64,000 nucleotides of DNA from the NCBI GenBank assembly GCA_033439295.1, contig JAVTLE010000018.1, positions 124,001-188,000 of the forward strand, given 5' to 3'. Positions 36,129 to 47,228 of the stretch are shown piece after piece. The translations under genes and the position numbers were made by a program. The first letter of the stretch is position 1; every line of letters begins with the position of its first letter. Origin of the DNA: Deuterostichococcus epilithicus. Lineage: Eukaryota; Chlorophyta; Trebouxiophyceae; Prasiolales; Stichococcaceae. A model generated the notes under the pieces. That model was not told where the DNA came from, searched no databases, and saw only the letters and a list, made by a program, of their open reading frames with translations.

Positions 36129-37968
36129 GGTTTTCGGCGCGTCGATCGCAGTTGAAACTGCTCTGTTTGCTCAGCAGTGCTGCGTGATCGACTTGACCTG
36201 AGTGGTGCGACGCACCGCACGTGTGCCAGCCGTTTTGACCACTTTTGACACCTTTGATCGTCTGTTTCTGCCGCCTCGCAGCGTCGCTCGTGTCTGCCTT
36301 CGCGAAGGAGCCCTCTCGCGGCAGCACGCGTTTGAGCCCTCCCTCCACAAAGATGGTGTGCTAGCTTGCCTCACTTTGGACATCGAGGTAGTACAAGCAG
36401 AATTTCTTCTGCGCGGCTTTGATCGTGCTGCTGACACGTGCTGCTGATACGTCGAGCCTTAAACGTGAATCCTTCTCGACTTCTTGTCAAAGACCGAGCT
36501 TCAGGAGGGCTGGTCAAGGACAGAGGAGGCAGCGTCGGCCCTCATCCCGTACGTGGACGACCCGGCCAAGGACCGCGACTACGTATACTCTACGTCTGAC
36601 GCAGACAGCTCAGACACGGAGCTCAACGACGGCGACCTGTCGCTCGGTGAGGTCGCATGTGCACGCCGCCTGTCCCTACAATAGCTTGAAGCGAGTTGCG
36701 ACCCTGACGCAGTGCATCGCATGCACAGCGCAACTGCACGACGCCAATCGCTGCCTGGCCTGTGCTTCTAAGCACTAGTGCCACTTTGGAATCGCTCGCG
36801 CAGTCTGCCAGACGGCATTGAGGTGCTGCACCTGTGCATCACCCGGGCATTGCGCTGATTTGCCACACGGGCCCACTCCCTGTAAACCCATTGTTCGTGT
36901 CGGAGCAGTATACCTGCTGGGTGACACTGAACAAAGCCTTTTTTAGACGCAGAGTCGCTCGAGGCGTCCTTTGACGACTCCATTACCGTCGACTCGGCTG
37001 CCACATCCGCGATCTACTTGCCGCTCAAGCACCTCGGCGTGATCGGCGCACACGACGAGGACATCGAGTGCGCGGTCGGCCAGTAGATCGCGGATGTGGC
37101 AGCCGAGTCGACGGTAATGGAGTCGTCAAAGGACGCCTCGAGCGACACTGCGTCTTTTAAAAGGCTCTGTTCAGTGTGACCCAGCAGGTATACTGCGAAC
37201 AATGGGTTTATAGGGAGTGGGCCCGTGTGGCAAATCAGCGCAATGCCCAGGTGGTGCACAGGTGCAGCACCTCAATGCCGTCCGGCAGGCTTGCGTGAGC
37301 GATATCAAAGTGGCACTAGTGCTCAAAAGCACAGGCCAGGCAGCGATTGGCGTCGTGCAGTTGCGCTGTACGTGCGATGCACTGCGTCAGGGTGGCAACT
37401 TGCTTCAAGCTATTGTAGCAGGGACAAGCGGCGTGCACATGCGACCTCAACGAGCGACAGGTTGCCGTCGTTGAGCTCCGTGTCTGAGCTGTCTGCGTCA
37501 GACGTAGAGTATACGTAGTCGGGGTCCTTGGCCGGGTCGTCCACGTACGGGATGAGGGCCGACGCTGCCTCCTCTGTCCTTGACCAGCCCTCCTGAAGCT
37601 CGGTCTTTGACAAGAAGTCGAGAAGGATTCAAATTTAAGGCTTGACGTATCAGCAGCACGTATCAGCAGCACGATCAAAGCCGCGCAGAAGAGATTCTGC
37701 TTGTACTACCTCGATGTCCCGAGTGAGGCAAGCTAGCACACCATCTTTGTGGAGGGAGGGCTCAAACGCGTGCTGCGGCGAGAGGGCTCTTTCGCGAAGG
37801 CAGACACGAGCGACGCTGCGAGGCGGCAGAAACAGACGATAAAAGGTGTCAAAAGTGGTCAAAACGGCTGGCACACGTGCGGTGCGTCGTACCACTCAGG
37901 TCAAGTCGATCACGCAGCACTGCTGAGCAGACAAAGCAGTTTCAACTGCGATCGACGCGCCGAAAACC
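36129..37968. repeat. 1.8-kb inverted duplication (arms ~890 bp, spacer 63 bp)
   Basis: The left arm, 36129-37018, and right arm, 37082-37968, are near-perfect reverse complements apart from scattered substitutions and small indels. The spacer is 37019-37081. The ends are not flanked by an obvious target duplication. Both arms carry the same acidic coding segment in opposite orientation. Confidence 0.92.
36484..37086 (+). CDS. Unrecognised acidic protein fragment encoded by the left arm
   Basis: A frame with SKTELQEGWSRTEEAASALI, PYVDDPAKDRDYVYSTSDAD and SSDTELNDGDLSL ends at CTCG/gtgagg (36646). It joins in phase to an exon at 36947-37086 encoding DAESLEASFDDSITVDSAAT and SAIYLPLKHLGVIGAHDEDI before a stop at 37084-37086. 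The second exon crosses the arm-spacer border, so only this orientation has the intact end. The mirrored copy on the minus strand (about 37410-37613 plus 37081-37160) loses that end. The 5' start is not found: an in-frame TGA lies just upstream and no acceptor is clear. No family recognised; it may be a duplicated host gene fragment or mobile-element cargo. Confidence 0.4.
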
Positions 37969-38039
37969 ATGTCTATTCAGAGCATCACCTGCGGGACCAT
38001 CAACATCTGCTTCAGCCTCTACCGCTGCTGCTGAAGAGA

Positions 38040-39480
38040 ATCCATCTTTGGGCTCACAAGTGTGCGCAAGATTACACAGCGACAGACAGGAGCCTATTGA
38101 GGATCTGGTGATGTGCCCAGTGTGCAATTTATCCTATCATATCAAATGTTTGGGATACTTCCCCGCCACTGTACCTGAGGAATGGGACTGTCCCAATTGT
38201 GTGGGAGGCGAGGATTCTAAAGGAGCAATTTTTGGACATCATGGAGGACATTTAAGTACTGAACTACCAAATAGCGGAGGCTACAACTTCAACGCCACGA
38301 AAAAGGAGAAGAACAGAATACGCGGACGCGCCACTCATTTTTTCGTTCAAGGTGATCGGCTGTGGAAGAAGCCCACCAAGGATCATACAGAAGCCCGAAT
38401 TGTACCTGCAATTAAATATCGCGGCGATATCGACAAAAAGATACATGAGAATGGACACTGCGGCGTGAGAGCCACTGAGACGACAATTGCCCAAACGTAC
38501 TATTGGTATAATATTGGGGCTGTTGCCAAACGCATCTGCCAAGCCCGTCTCGATTGCCACCGAGTGGACCCTGCCGGCGCACTCACTGACGAGCCGCACC
38601 CAATCCCAGTGCGAGGCAGATTCAGCCGGATCCACATCGACATAGTGGGCCCCTTCAGACAATAACCCGTGGGAACAAGTACATTTTATGTGCTGTGGAC
38701 CCAGCATCCAAATGGGTGGAGGCTGGACCCATCCCCGACAAGACCGCCGACAGCACAAAAGAATGGTTGTGGCGCGAGATCATCTGCCGCTTCGGCTGCT
38801 CAGATGAAATGCCACAGACAATGGCAAAGAGTTTATGGGACTCTTTGCTGCCCTTCCCCAAGCCTGTGCCATCGATCACTTCATCACGACACAACTGCAG
38901 TGTACCATCCGCAGGCCAATGGCGTTGTGGAGCGCTTCAACCGGACACTGCAGGAGGCGCTGAAGAAAGTAACCAACCTGCAAAGGTCTCCCGACTGGGA
39001 CCTGCAAAACCCTCGCATTCTGCTGGGATATCGCTCTATCCAACACAGCACCACCAGACTGCCGCCTTTAAAGGCCATTTTCGGCATGCGACTGCCAGCC
39101 CAAGCCCTGGGTCGGGAAGCTGAAGCTGTTCGAGAATCTGGCAGTGCTCCCTTCGACCCAGAACCCCACGACAAGTTTGTGCAACACATGCACGACTTGG
39201 AGCAGCTTGCGCTGACCAATGTTGAGAAGTCACATGACCGCATCATCAGCAACTACGAGCGCCAACAGCAGCGCGAAAGAACTGCCAAGCGACCCAAACC
39301 AGGTGATCTGGTGACGATCCGCTCGACTGAGGAAGGAAAACTTGCCAGCACTTGGGACCGCAACCTCTACAAATGCCACAGCTATAATGAATCTGGTAGT
39401 GTGATGAGAGTCAAAGACGCTGGAGGCCAGATATGGGAAGGTTGCCACCAACGTCAAGCCCTACCTTCCTGGAGAAGATG
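38040..39480 (+). pseudogene. Decayed retroviral-type integrase with a PHD-like zinc finger
   Basis: Similarity to rve-type integrases is spread over three frames. First frame, about 38040-38663: a PHD-like segment (MCPVCNLSYHIKC, then WDCPNC), an H-x3-H element (HENGHCG) with a weak Cys partner (ICQARLDC), and RIHIDIVGPF with the first catalytic Asp. Second frame, from 38669: CAVDPASKWVEAGPIPD. A third shift is needed for the second Asp region (TDNG) near 38815, and another for YHPQANGVVERFNRTLQEAL near 38900-38960 with the catalytic Glu. The base composition is more AT-rich than neighbouring genes. It abuts the right arm of the inverted duplication. At least three frameshifts show it is dead. 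Family could be Ty3/gypsy or another integrase-bearing element. Confidence 0.75.
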
Positions 39481-39640
39481 GCGATCTGGACGATGGAACC
39501 CTGGCTAATCCAGGCGACGACTCCCCAGCTGCGAAGCGCAGACGCTAAAGACTCTTTCGTTGACAATCACTGGTCCATGCTTCGCCGTCGCCAAGCACCA
39601 ATTTTGCATAGATCCGCGGCGAAATGAAGTAACCACTTGT
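39481..39640. other. Short spacer between integrase remnant and composite repeat
   Basis: Nothing recognised. Confidence 0.4.
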
Positions 39641-40616
39641 AGTGAAACAATGGGCGTTCGCCGGGGGCGAGACGCGAGTTTGATCAGAGTGCTTGAAAGG
39701 CAGCAGCCGAAAGGGGAGCAGCCAGGTAGTAATCAGGCCGGCCGAGGGATGACAGCACAGGACAGCAGCCTGTAGCGAAAACGGCTACAGCAGAAGGACA
39801 AATCGCAACATGCAGCAGCTGGCATGGCATGCTCATGCTGGTATGAATGCAGGACTCATACAGATAGCAAATCTGCATGCTCCAGGACACTCACGGCTCG
39901 GGGTCACCCCGACGGGGTGAGGGAAAAATCATGAAATGTGCATGAGAATCAGAGCGACATGAAGTTTCCACGCCGAAAGCGCTCGCACATCACTGCAGGA
40001 GCCTATCTAACGTCTGCTCAAACAAGCACGCGCGATTGCCGCATGCAGCTCAGACAGCGAACATCCCCAGCCAGGCACAGCCGGGAGGATGGCCAGGGAT
40101 TGAAAAGTCCTTAATCATCCCCCGTCGTTGATGCCTCCGAAACGCCCCTTCTGCGATGTGCTGCAGCGCGCAGTGGCTGCCAGCTGCGGCAGCCGTGCAA
40201 CCTGCGTGCGGACTGCTCTGCAGCCGGGAGGCTTCCGAATCACAGTCTGCGTCTGGCAGTCGCGAATACCACCCTCGTTATAAGGGTGGTCATAGGACGG
40301 GTGTGCTTCCCCGTTCTATGGAAAATCGTACTGAGGGCGCGGAAACGATTCTTACATCAACTCGCCAAATCTTACAACGCCGGCTGCCGGGGCGCCGTTC
40401 GCACGGCCAGCCGCAGCGCGAGGCGCCTGCCTCACGCAAGGTCTGCAGACTGGCCCAAGGAGCAGCTGACGGCCCACGGAAGACCTGAAGACGCAGGTTG
40501 ACAACGGCAGAAGGCGGAGGAGGTTTCCCGTCGACGACTCTTAGGGTTTACTACGGCCAGGCGGAAACTTGAGTGCATAGGTATGAATCACTGAAGGTGA
40601 TTCAAAGGTGATCAAA
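39641..40616 (+). repeat. Left inverted arm of the composite repeat
   Basis: It begins agtgaaacaatgggcgttcg and matches the reverse complement of the sequence ending near 43333. Insertions and substitutions are frequent, so the duplication is not recent. Confidence 0.8.
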
Positions 40617-40619
40617 CTA

Positions 40620-41964
40620 AAAACATACTCTGGCGGCGCATGTCTGACATCCTGTACACCAAAATTCGATTGGAAGCAGCGGTTGGAGAGCACAGGCCGG
40701 CTGGCCCAATGGATCCTCTCTCGCCACCCCTCTAGAACCATCACTCATAGTGCTTACAGGACAGGCAAGGGAGAAGAGGCGGAGAAGCGGCGGGACAAGC
40801 AGCGGTCCTACAGAAATACACTCTGGCGGCATGTCTGACATCCTTGACACCAAAATTCGATTGGAAGCAGCGATTGGAGAGGCAAGGCCGGCTGGCCCAA
40901 TGGATAAGTGGCGGAAAGAGCAGCGGTCTTACAGAGATTCACTATAGCGGCATGTGTGACATGCTATACACCAAAATTCGATTGGGAGCAGCGATTGGAG
41001 AGGCGAGGCCGGCTGACCCAATGGATCCCCGCCACCCCTGTAGAACCACCACCAATAATACCTACAGGACAGGCAAGGTAGAAGAGGCGGAGAAGCGGCG
41101 GGAAAAGCGGCGGTTCTGCCAAGTCCACGGCTGGCGGCATGTCTGACATCCTCAACACCAAAACTTGATTGGGATCACCGATTGGAGAGCAGAGGCCGGC
41201 TGGCCCAATGGATCCCCGCCACCCCTCTAGAACCAAGGAGAAGCAGCGGAAATAGCAGCGGTCCTACATAAATATACTCTAGCGGCATTCCTGACATGCT
41301 ATACACCGAAATTCGATTGGGAGCAGCGATTGGAGAGCAGCGGCCGGCTGGCCCAATGGATAAGTGGCGGGAAAAGCGGCGGTCTTACAGATATTCACTC
41401 TGGCGGCATGTCTGACATGCTGTACACCAAAATTCGATTGGGAGCAGCGATTGGAGAGGCGAGGCCGGCTGGCCCAATGGATCCCCGCCACCCCTCTAGA
41501 ACCACCACTCATAGTGCCTACAGGACAACCTACAGGTAAGGTAGAAGAGGCGGAGAAGAGGCGGAAAGAGCACCGGTCTTACAGAGGTACACTCTGGCGG
41601 CATCTATGGCATCGTGGATCACAAAATTCGATTGGAAGCAGCGATTGGAGAGGCACGGCCGGCTGGCCAAATGGATCCCCGCCACCCCTCTAGAACCACC
41701 ACTCATAGTGCCTGCAAGACTACCTACAGGCAAGGGAGAAGAGGCGGAGAAGCGGTGGAAAGAGCAGCGGTCTTACAGAGGTACACTCTGGCGGCATGTC
41801 TGACATCCTTGACACCAAAATCTGATTGGAATCAGCGATTGGAGAGTAAAGGCCGGCTGGCTGGATAAGAGGCGGAAAAAACGGCGGTTCTGTCGAGTTG
41901 ACGGGCTGGCGGCATGTCTGGCATACTGATCTGCAATATTTGATAGAGAGAACAATCGAAAGGC
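40620..41964 (+). repeat. Tandem array of tRNA-Arg 5'-end units
   Basis: Eight units precede the tRNA. Each contains a variant of ggccggctggcccaatggat, identical to tRNA-Arg positions 1-20, starting at 40695, 40886, 41007, 41194, 41342, 41463, 41657 and 41851 (the last with a deletion). Spacing alternates between about 115-150 and 187-194 bases. Upstream of each lies a shared leader (ctggcggcatgtctgacat...aaattcgattgg..gcagcgattggagag). A diverged copy of that leader also precedes the tRNA gene itself. Confidence 0.9.
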
Positions 41965-42037
41965 GGCCGGCTGGCCCAATGGATAAGGCGTCTGCCTACG
42001 AAGCAGAAGATTCCAGGTTCGAGCCCTGGGTCGGTCA
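41965..42037 (+). tRNA. tRNA-Arg (anticodon ACG)
   Basis: The acceptor stem GGCCGGC pairs with GTCGGTC (two G-U). The anticodon arm TCTGC-CTACGAA-GCAGA gives ACG. The T arm is CCAGG-TTCGAGC-CCTGG. Box A (TGGCCCAATGG) and box B (GGTTCGAGCCC) are both present. No intron. Confidence 0.93.
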
Positions 42038-42079
42038 CATTGGAAAAAGCCCACGTGGAAGTGCGTGAATGTCTTTTTT

Positions 42080-42368
42080 GCATTATCGTGCTCCATGTCG
42101 CGGCAGCCAGACCTGGCTGCTGCTGCTGCTGCTGCTGCTCAGCGGTCCGCACACCAGCCCCTGCGCGCGCACAGCGAACCGGCCTGGACCCTCGGCCTGC
42201 CGGCTTGATTTTTAACTACAACGTTGCCGCTGCTCGCCGCCACACCCTCACCAACTTCGCCGTTTGCTCCTGCCAGATGCTCGTACTTCGCTGGGGCGAG
42301 GATGCAATGCCACAAGACGCACAAGAATTTTTGAACCGTAGCCGTTGGCCAGGACAGCCCGCCTGTTA
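42080..42368 (+). repeat. Direct module copy A
   Basis: About 290 bases from cattatcgtgctccatg to the right arm. It includes a CTG run at 42118-42137, and is repeated at 43330-43622 with roughly 90% similarity by eye. Confidence 0.85.
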
Positions 42369-43329
42369 GTTTGATCACCTTCGGTGATTCAGACTCATGC
42401 ACTCAAGTTTTCCGTCTGGCCGTAGTAAACCTAAGACGGGCAGAAGACGGGAAACCTCTCACGCCTTCTGCCGGTGTCAGCCTGCGTCTTCGGGTCTTCC
42501 GTGGTCCGTCAGCTGCTCCTTGGGCCAGTCTGCAGACCTTGCGAGAGGCAGGCGCCCCGCGCTGAAGCTGGCCGTGCGAACGGCGCCCCGGCAGCCGGCG
42601 TTGTAAGATTTGGCGAGGTGATGTAAGAATCGTTTCCGCGCCCTTAGTACGATTTTCCACAGAACGGGGGATGATTCTGGGTACTTATTGCTAGGTATGA
42701 ACACGAGGGTGATATTCGCGATTGCCAGACGCAGACCGTGGTTCGGAAGCCTCCCGGCTGCAGAGCAGTCCGCTGGCAGGTTGCACGGCTGCTGCAGCTG
42801 GCAGCCGCTGCGCGCTGCGGCAGGTTCCATAAGGGACGTTTCGGAGGCATCAACGACGGGGGATGATTAAGGACTTTTCAATCCCTGGCCATCCTCCCGG
42901 CTGTGCCTGGCCGGGGATGCTTGGCAGCCGATCTGCATGCGGCAAGTCGCGCCTGCTTGTTTCAGCACATGTCACAAATGCTTCTGCAGTGATGTGCGAG
43001 CGCTTTCGGCGTGGGAATTTCACGTCGCGCCGACTCTCATGCACATCTTCATGAACTTCGCTTCACCCCGAGCCGTGAGTGTCCTGGAGCATGCTGATTT
43101 GCTATCTGTATGAGTCCTGCGATCGTAATAGCACGAGCATGCCGTGCCAGCTGCTGCATGTTGCGATGCGTCATTTGCTGTAGCCGTTTTCGCTACAGGG
43201 TGCTGCTCGGTTCTGGCATCCCTCGGCCGGCCTGATCAGCGACCTGGCTGCTCCCTTTTCGACTGGTCCCTTTCGAGCGACCCGATCAAACTCGCGTCTC
43301 GCCCCTCGCTGGCGAACGCCCATTGTTTG
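42369..43329 (-). repeat. Right inverted arm of the composite repeat
   Basis: Reverse complement of 39641-40616. It is flanked on both sides by the direct module. Confidence 0.8.
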
Positions 43330-43622
43330 CACTATCGCGCTCCATGTTGCGGCAGCCAGACCTGGCTGCTGCTGCTGCTGCTCAGCGGTCCGCACACCAG
43401 CCCCTGCGCGCGCACAGCGAACCGGCCTGGACCCTCGGCCTGGTGGCTTGACTTGCGTGACTACAGCGTTGCCGCCGCTCGCCGCCACACCCTCACGCCT
43501 CACCAACTTCGCCGTTTGCTCCTGCCAGAGGCTCGTACTTCGCTGGGGCGAGGATGCAATGCCACAAAACGCACTAGAATCTGTGAACCGCAGCCGTTGG
43601 CCAGGACAGCCGCCTGTTGCTG
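43330..43622 (+). repeat. Direct module copy B
   Basis: Second copy of the module at 42080. Its right edge lies about 245 bases upstream of the FAD6 start codon. A more diverged, inverted copy lies near 56210-56310. Confidence 0.85.
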
Positions 43623-43867
43623 ATTAGGTCGCCAGTTTGCGCGGCAAAAGGGGAGGAGCGAAGATACTTCCACGTGATACCGCTACAGGGCGCTCACAGC
43701 ATCCTGCGGACGAGGCTCGTGCGATCTTTGCTGGCTGCTTCGCCAGGACACGGCCCCTTTCCATCTTTGCACGCCGTCTGCGCGCCTCCTCCGAGCGCTG
43801 CGCAACGATCTCTTAGACTGTTTGAAGCCGCTGCACGCAAGCACAGCAGCGCAGGTGCAGGGGTGCC
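43623..43867. promoter_or_regulatory. FAD6 upstream region
   Basis: A short gap between the repeat module and the start codon. The FAD6 promoter must lie here or within the repeat. No element recognised. Confidence 0.4.
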
Positions 43868-46800
43868 ATGGCCATGCTCGCGGGACGCGCTGGCACGCAG
43901 ATGCGGCTGCAGGTGCGGTGCCGCTCGCCTGGCGCGTGGGCGGCGCTTGAAACGGTCGTTCAGCGGCAGCTGCGTGCTCCGATGATGCCGCCGCTGCTCG
44001 AAGGCGGCCCTCGTGCAGCTCACCTTGCTGACCTCTACTTCCGTGGCACCCGCAGGCGCGCCAGCAGGCGATGCCGCAGCAGCTGAAATGCGCAGGTGGG
44101 CTGCAGCATGCACCTCAGCAGGCACTGGCAAGAGGTCGCCGATCACCGGGCACCTTCGCGCCTGCTGTCGTGGCCGTGTGTTGGCTTTGAATGAGCCGAA
44201 TCAAAGTTCCCGACGCGTTCCATCCTGGCGCGCAGGCGTCTCGGCCGGAGTCCGACTTCCATGCAGGCCTGTCACCGCACACGCACAGCCGGTGGGTTTC
44301 AGCTGCCTGCTGGCTTCGAGCTCGCCTCCTGCACTCCGTTACTAACCAACCGCAGGCTAACAGACCGGTCGTCGCCCTCTCAACACGCCTTGCACTGTGC
44401 TCGCTGCTGATGCTCTCGAACCGTCAGTGCTTGGCGCAAAGGGCCTGGGCAAAGTACACCTCCGTCGTTGCAGGCACGCCGGAGCCCAGTGGTTGCTCAG
44501 GCGTCCGCGGCGGGCATGGCGGAGGCGCCAGCGCAGCAGTCGCGATCGCCGGTCGCCGGCCTGAGTGACGCCGAGCGGGCCGCGTTTGCCGAGGAGATGG
44601 GCTACCGACAGATCGGCAAGGACCTGCCCTCGGACGTGACTCTGCAGCGGGTCATCTCCACACTGCCGAAGGAGGTACGCACACACCTTTTGACTTTGAC
44701 CCTCTGATCCTCACCAGCTGAAAGGAAAAACACCTCCTTGCTATCGCGCAGATCAGGCGTGGTGTCTGCCCTGGTGCTCGACAGGTGCAGCCCATCATCA
44801 TGATGAACCGCTCATCAAGTCGATTTGCCCGCCATTGCAGGTGTACAAGCTCAACCCGATGCGCGCATGGGGGGCGGTGTTCACCTCGCTGGCCTCCATG
44901 GCCGGCAGCCTGTGGCTCATCGCGCAGGCGCCCTGGTACCTGCTGCCCTTCGCCTGGGCGCTCGCCGGCACAGCATTCACTGGGGTGCGCCCGTCGCTGC
45001 TTCTGCAGGCATCGCGGCTCGTCCTGCCCCACACTCGCCTGCATCGTCTGGTGTCCTGTCCCAGTCTGATCCAGATCCAGATCCTGCCGGCCCGAACTTC
45101 ACTGCATGTGCGCGGCGAGTCATGCGCGCCTTGGGGGCTTTCCACGAGTTCTGGTGCGAGGCGGGGCAATGCGTCGAGGGTCGCGGACCGCAGAGTGAGT
45201 AGGGCGCATCTCAAGCAGACCACGCGCCGCGCTCACGGCGTGCTCCGGTTGCCCTGCGCGTAGTTCTTCGTGGTGGGGCATGACGCGGGCCACCGCAGCT
45301 TCAGCAAGAACAAGCTGCTGGAGGACATCGTGGGCACGCTCATGTTTGCGCCGCTCATCTACCCTTTCGAGCCGTGGCGCATCAAGCACAACCACCACCA
45401 TGCGCACACCAACAAGTGCGCTCGCTGCTGCCATGCCCTCGCCGTCAGGGAAGCATTGCCAGCGGAGGCGGGTGGGCGCTCGTGTTGCTGTGGTGCCAAG
45501 GCGCACCTGGGTGGTGCCGCCGCTTGCCGCTGGTGTCGCAGGACGCTTCACATGACTGTGGTGTTGGAGTTGTGTGTGCTGAGGGCAAGGCCTCCGCGGC
45601 CTGGTATGATGAGCGCTGTACTCACAGTGGTCGGCTGCTGCGTTCCCACAGGCTGGTGGAGGACACGGCGTGGCACCCAATCATGAAAGAGGAGATGGAG
45701 GAGTGGGGCAACACCCCCAAGGGCGCCATTGCCAAGTTCTTCCTGGGCACGCCGCTGAAGCTGTGGGCGTCCGTCGGCCACTGGGCGCTGTGGCACTTCG
45801 ACATCCGCAAGTTCACTGTCAAGCAGCGGGCGCGGGTGCGCGCGCCGCCCTCTGCTGATGTGCTGGAGGAAGTCGTGTCGAACATGCGCTGAGAGCTGTC
45901 ATCGAGCTGCGATCAGCGGCGTCGATCAAGCGCAGATGTGGATGCAGATTTGAGCTGCTTATTAAATACCCTTGAAAAGCCAGATGGTGCATGCACATTT
46001 GCCGTCATTGAGTTGGCTCCCGTCGTGCCATACCACCTGATGTCAAACGTGCGGTGCTGACGGCAAGCTGACCGTTGAATAGGTGTTCGTGAGCTGGGCG
46101 GCGGTCGCTGCGTTTGCCTTTGGCGCGCTGCCAGCGCTGGTCGCCACGGCTGGCTGGGCCGGCCTCGTGAAGTTCTGGCTGATGCCGTGGCTGGGTGCGT
46201 CGCCCTCCATCCGGCGTCAACTGTCCCTTCTGCAAACTCACCTTGCAAACAAACTTGCAAACACGGCAGCAGAGTCAGACATGCGCTCGTGCGGACCAAG
46301 TGCAGGGTATGCTTCGCTCAGGAAGGCCCCCTCTCCTTGTGCTGCTTCGTGGCTGACCCTTCTTCCACCGTTCAATTGCAGGCTACCACTTCTGGATGTC
46401 CACCTTCACCGTCATCCACCACACCGCGCCGCACATCCCCTTCAAGCCTGCCGAGTCTTGGAACGCCGCGCAGGCGCAGCTGGCGGGCACCGTGCACTGC
46501 GACTTCCCCGCCTGGTGTGTGCCACCTCCCTGCTGCTGCCTGCCGGGCGCTGGGCTGCCACATCTGTGCATTACCATGCCGATATGGCGTGGACCCTGCT
46601 GCCTGCATCTTGGCAGTCCTCAAGGCTCAGTTGTTGGTGGGGTTTCATCGAGGCTGAAGACGAGGCCGAAGTCGACTTTTGCACGCACAGGGTGGAGTTC
46701 CTGACGCACGACATCAGCGTGCACGTGCCGCACCACGTGAACAGCAAGATCCCGTGGTACAACCTGCGCAAGGCGCACGCCTCGCTGCAGCAGAACTGGG

Positions 46801-47228
46801 GCGAGGTCAGCCCTTCCTTCGCTGCCTGCTTCTGTCCTCGTTCTGGCTACTGGGTATGTGCCGTACTTCGATTGCTGCAGGCTGCGCTGCTCCGAGCACA
46901 CCCCAGCATGTCCAAACTCAAGAAGACTGTGCACAGGCGGCGGTGCCCAGGGCTTGCGTCCCCATGGTCTGATGTCTTGCTAGATCGACCTCCCAAAGCA
47001 GCACCAGCATCGACTTCAGCAAAAGCAAAGATCAACCTGGTTGTGCGCATGCCGCAGTACATGACGGAGGCGGTCTTCAACTGGCGGATGATGAAGACCA
47101 TCTTCTCGGAGCTGCACGTGTACGACAAGGAGGCCAACTACAAGGCGTTCGACTCCGTGCCCGGTCACGAGAGCCCGCTGTTCACGCTGCAGCGCAAGTA
47201 CCTGCCCAACACCTACACGACGTCGTAG
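43868..47228 (+). CDS. FAD6: Plastid omega-6 (delta-12) fatty acid desaturase, FAD6 type
   Basis: Di-iron membrane desaturase that converts 16:1/18:1 to 16:2/18:2 in chloroplast glycerolipids using ferredoxin. Nine exons: 43868-43912, 44474-44674, 44841-44984, 45264-45415, 45652-45835, 46083-46194, 46382-46514, 46691-46805 and 47058-47228, giving 418 residues. A short transit peptide ([15 protein letters not shown] joined to [14 protein letters not shown]) precedes [20 protein letters not shown]. The three His boxes are visible: [22 protein letters not shown] and [29 protein letters not shown] and [20 protein letters not shown] are FAD6-specific, as is the end [20 protein letters not shown]. 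The assignment of the first exon is the least certain part. TGTAA at 47413-47417 is a likely poly(A) signal. Confidence 0.94.

Larger units (their letters stand above)
39641..43622. mobile_element. Composite repeat: ~975-bp inverted arms around a tRNA-Arg-derived array
   Basis: The left arm, about 39641-40616, is the diverged reverse complement of the right arm, about 42369-43329. Between them lie the tandem array (40620-41964), an intact-looking tRNA-Arg gene, and a ~290-bp module (42080-42368) that recurs directly after the right arm (43330-43622). No transposase is encoded. The structure could be a non-autonomous foldback-type element or a locally rearranged locus. Confidence 0.7.
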
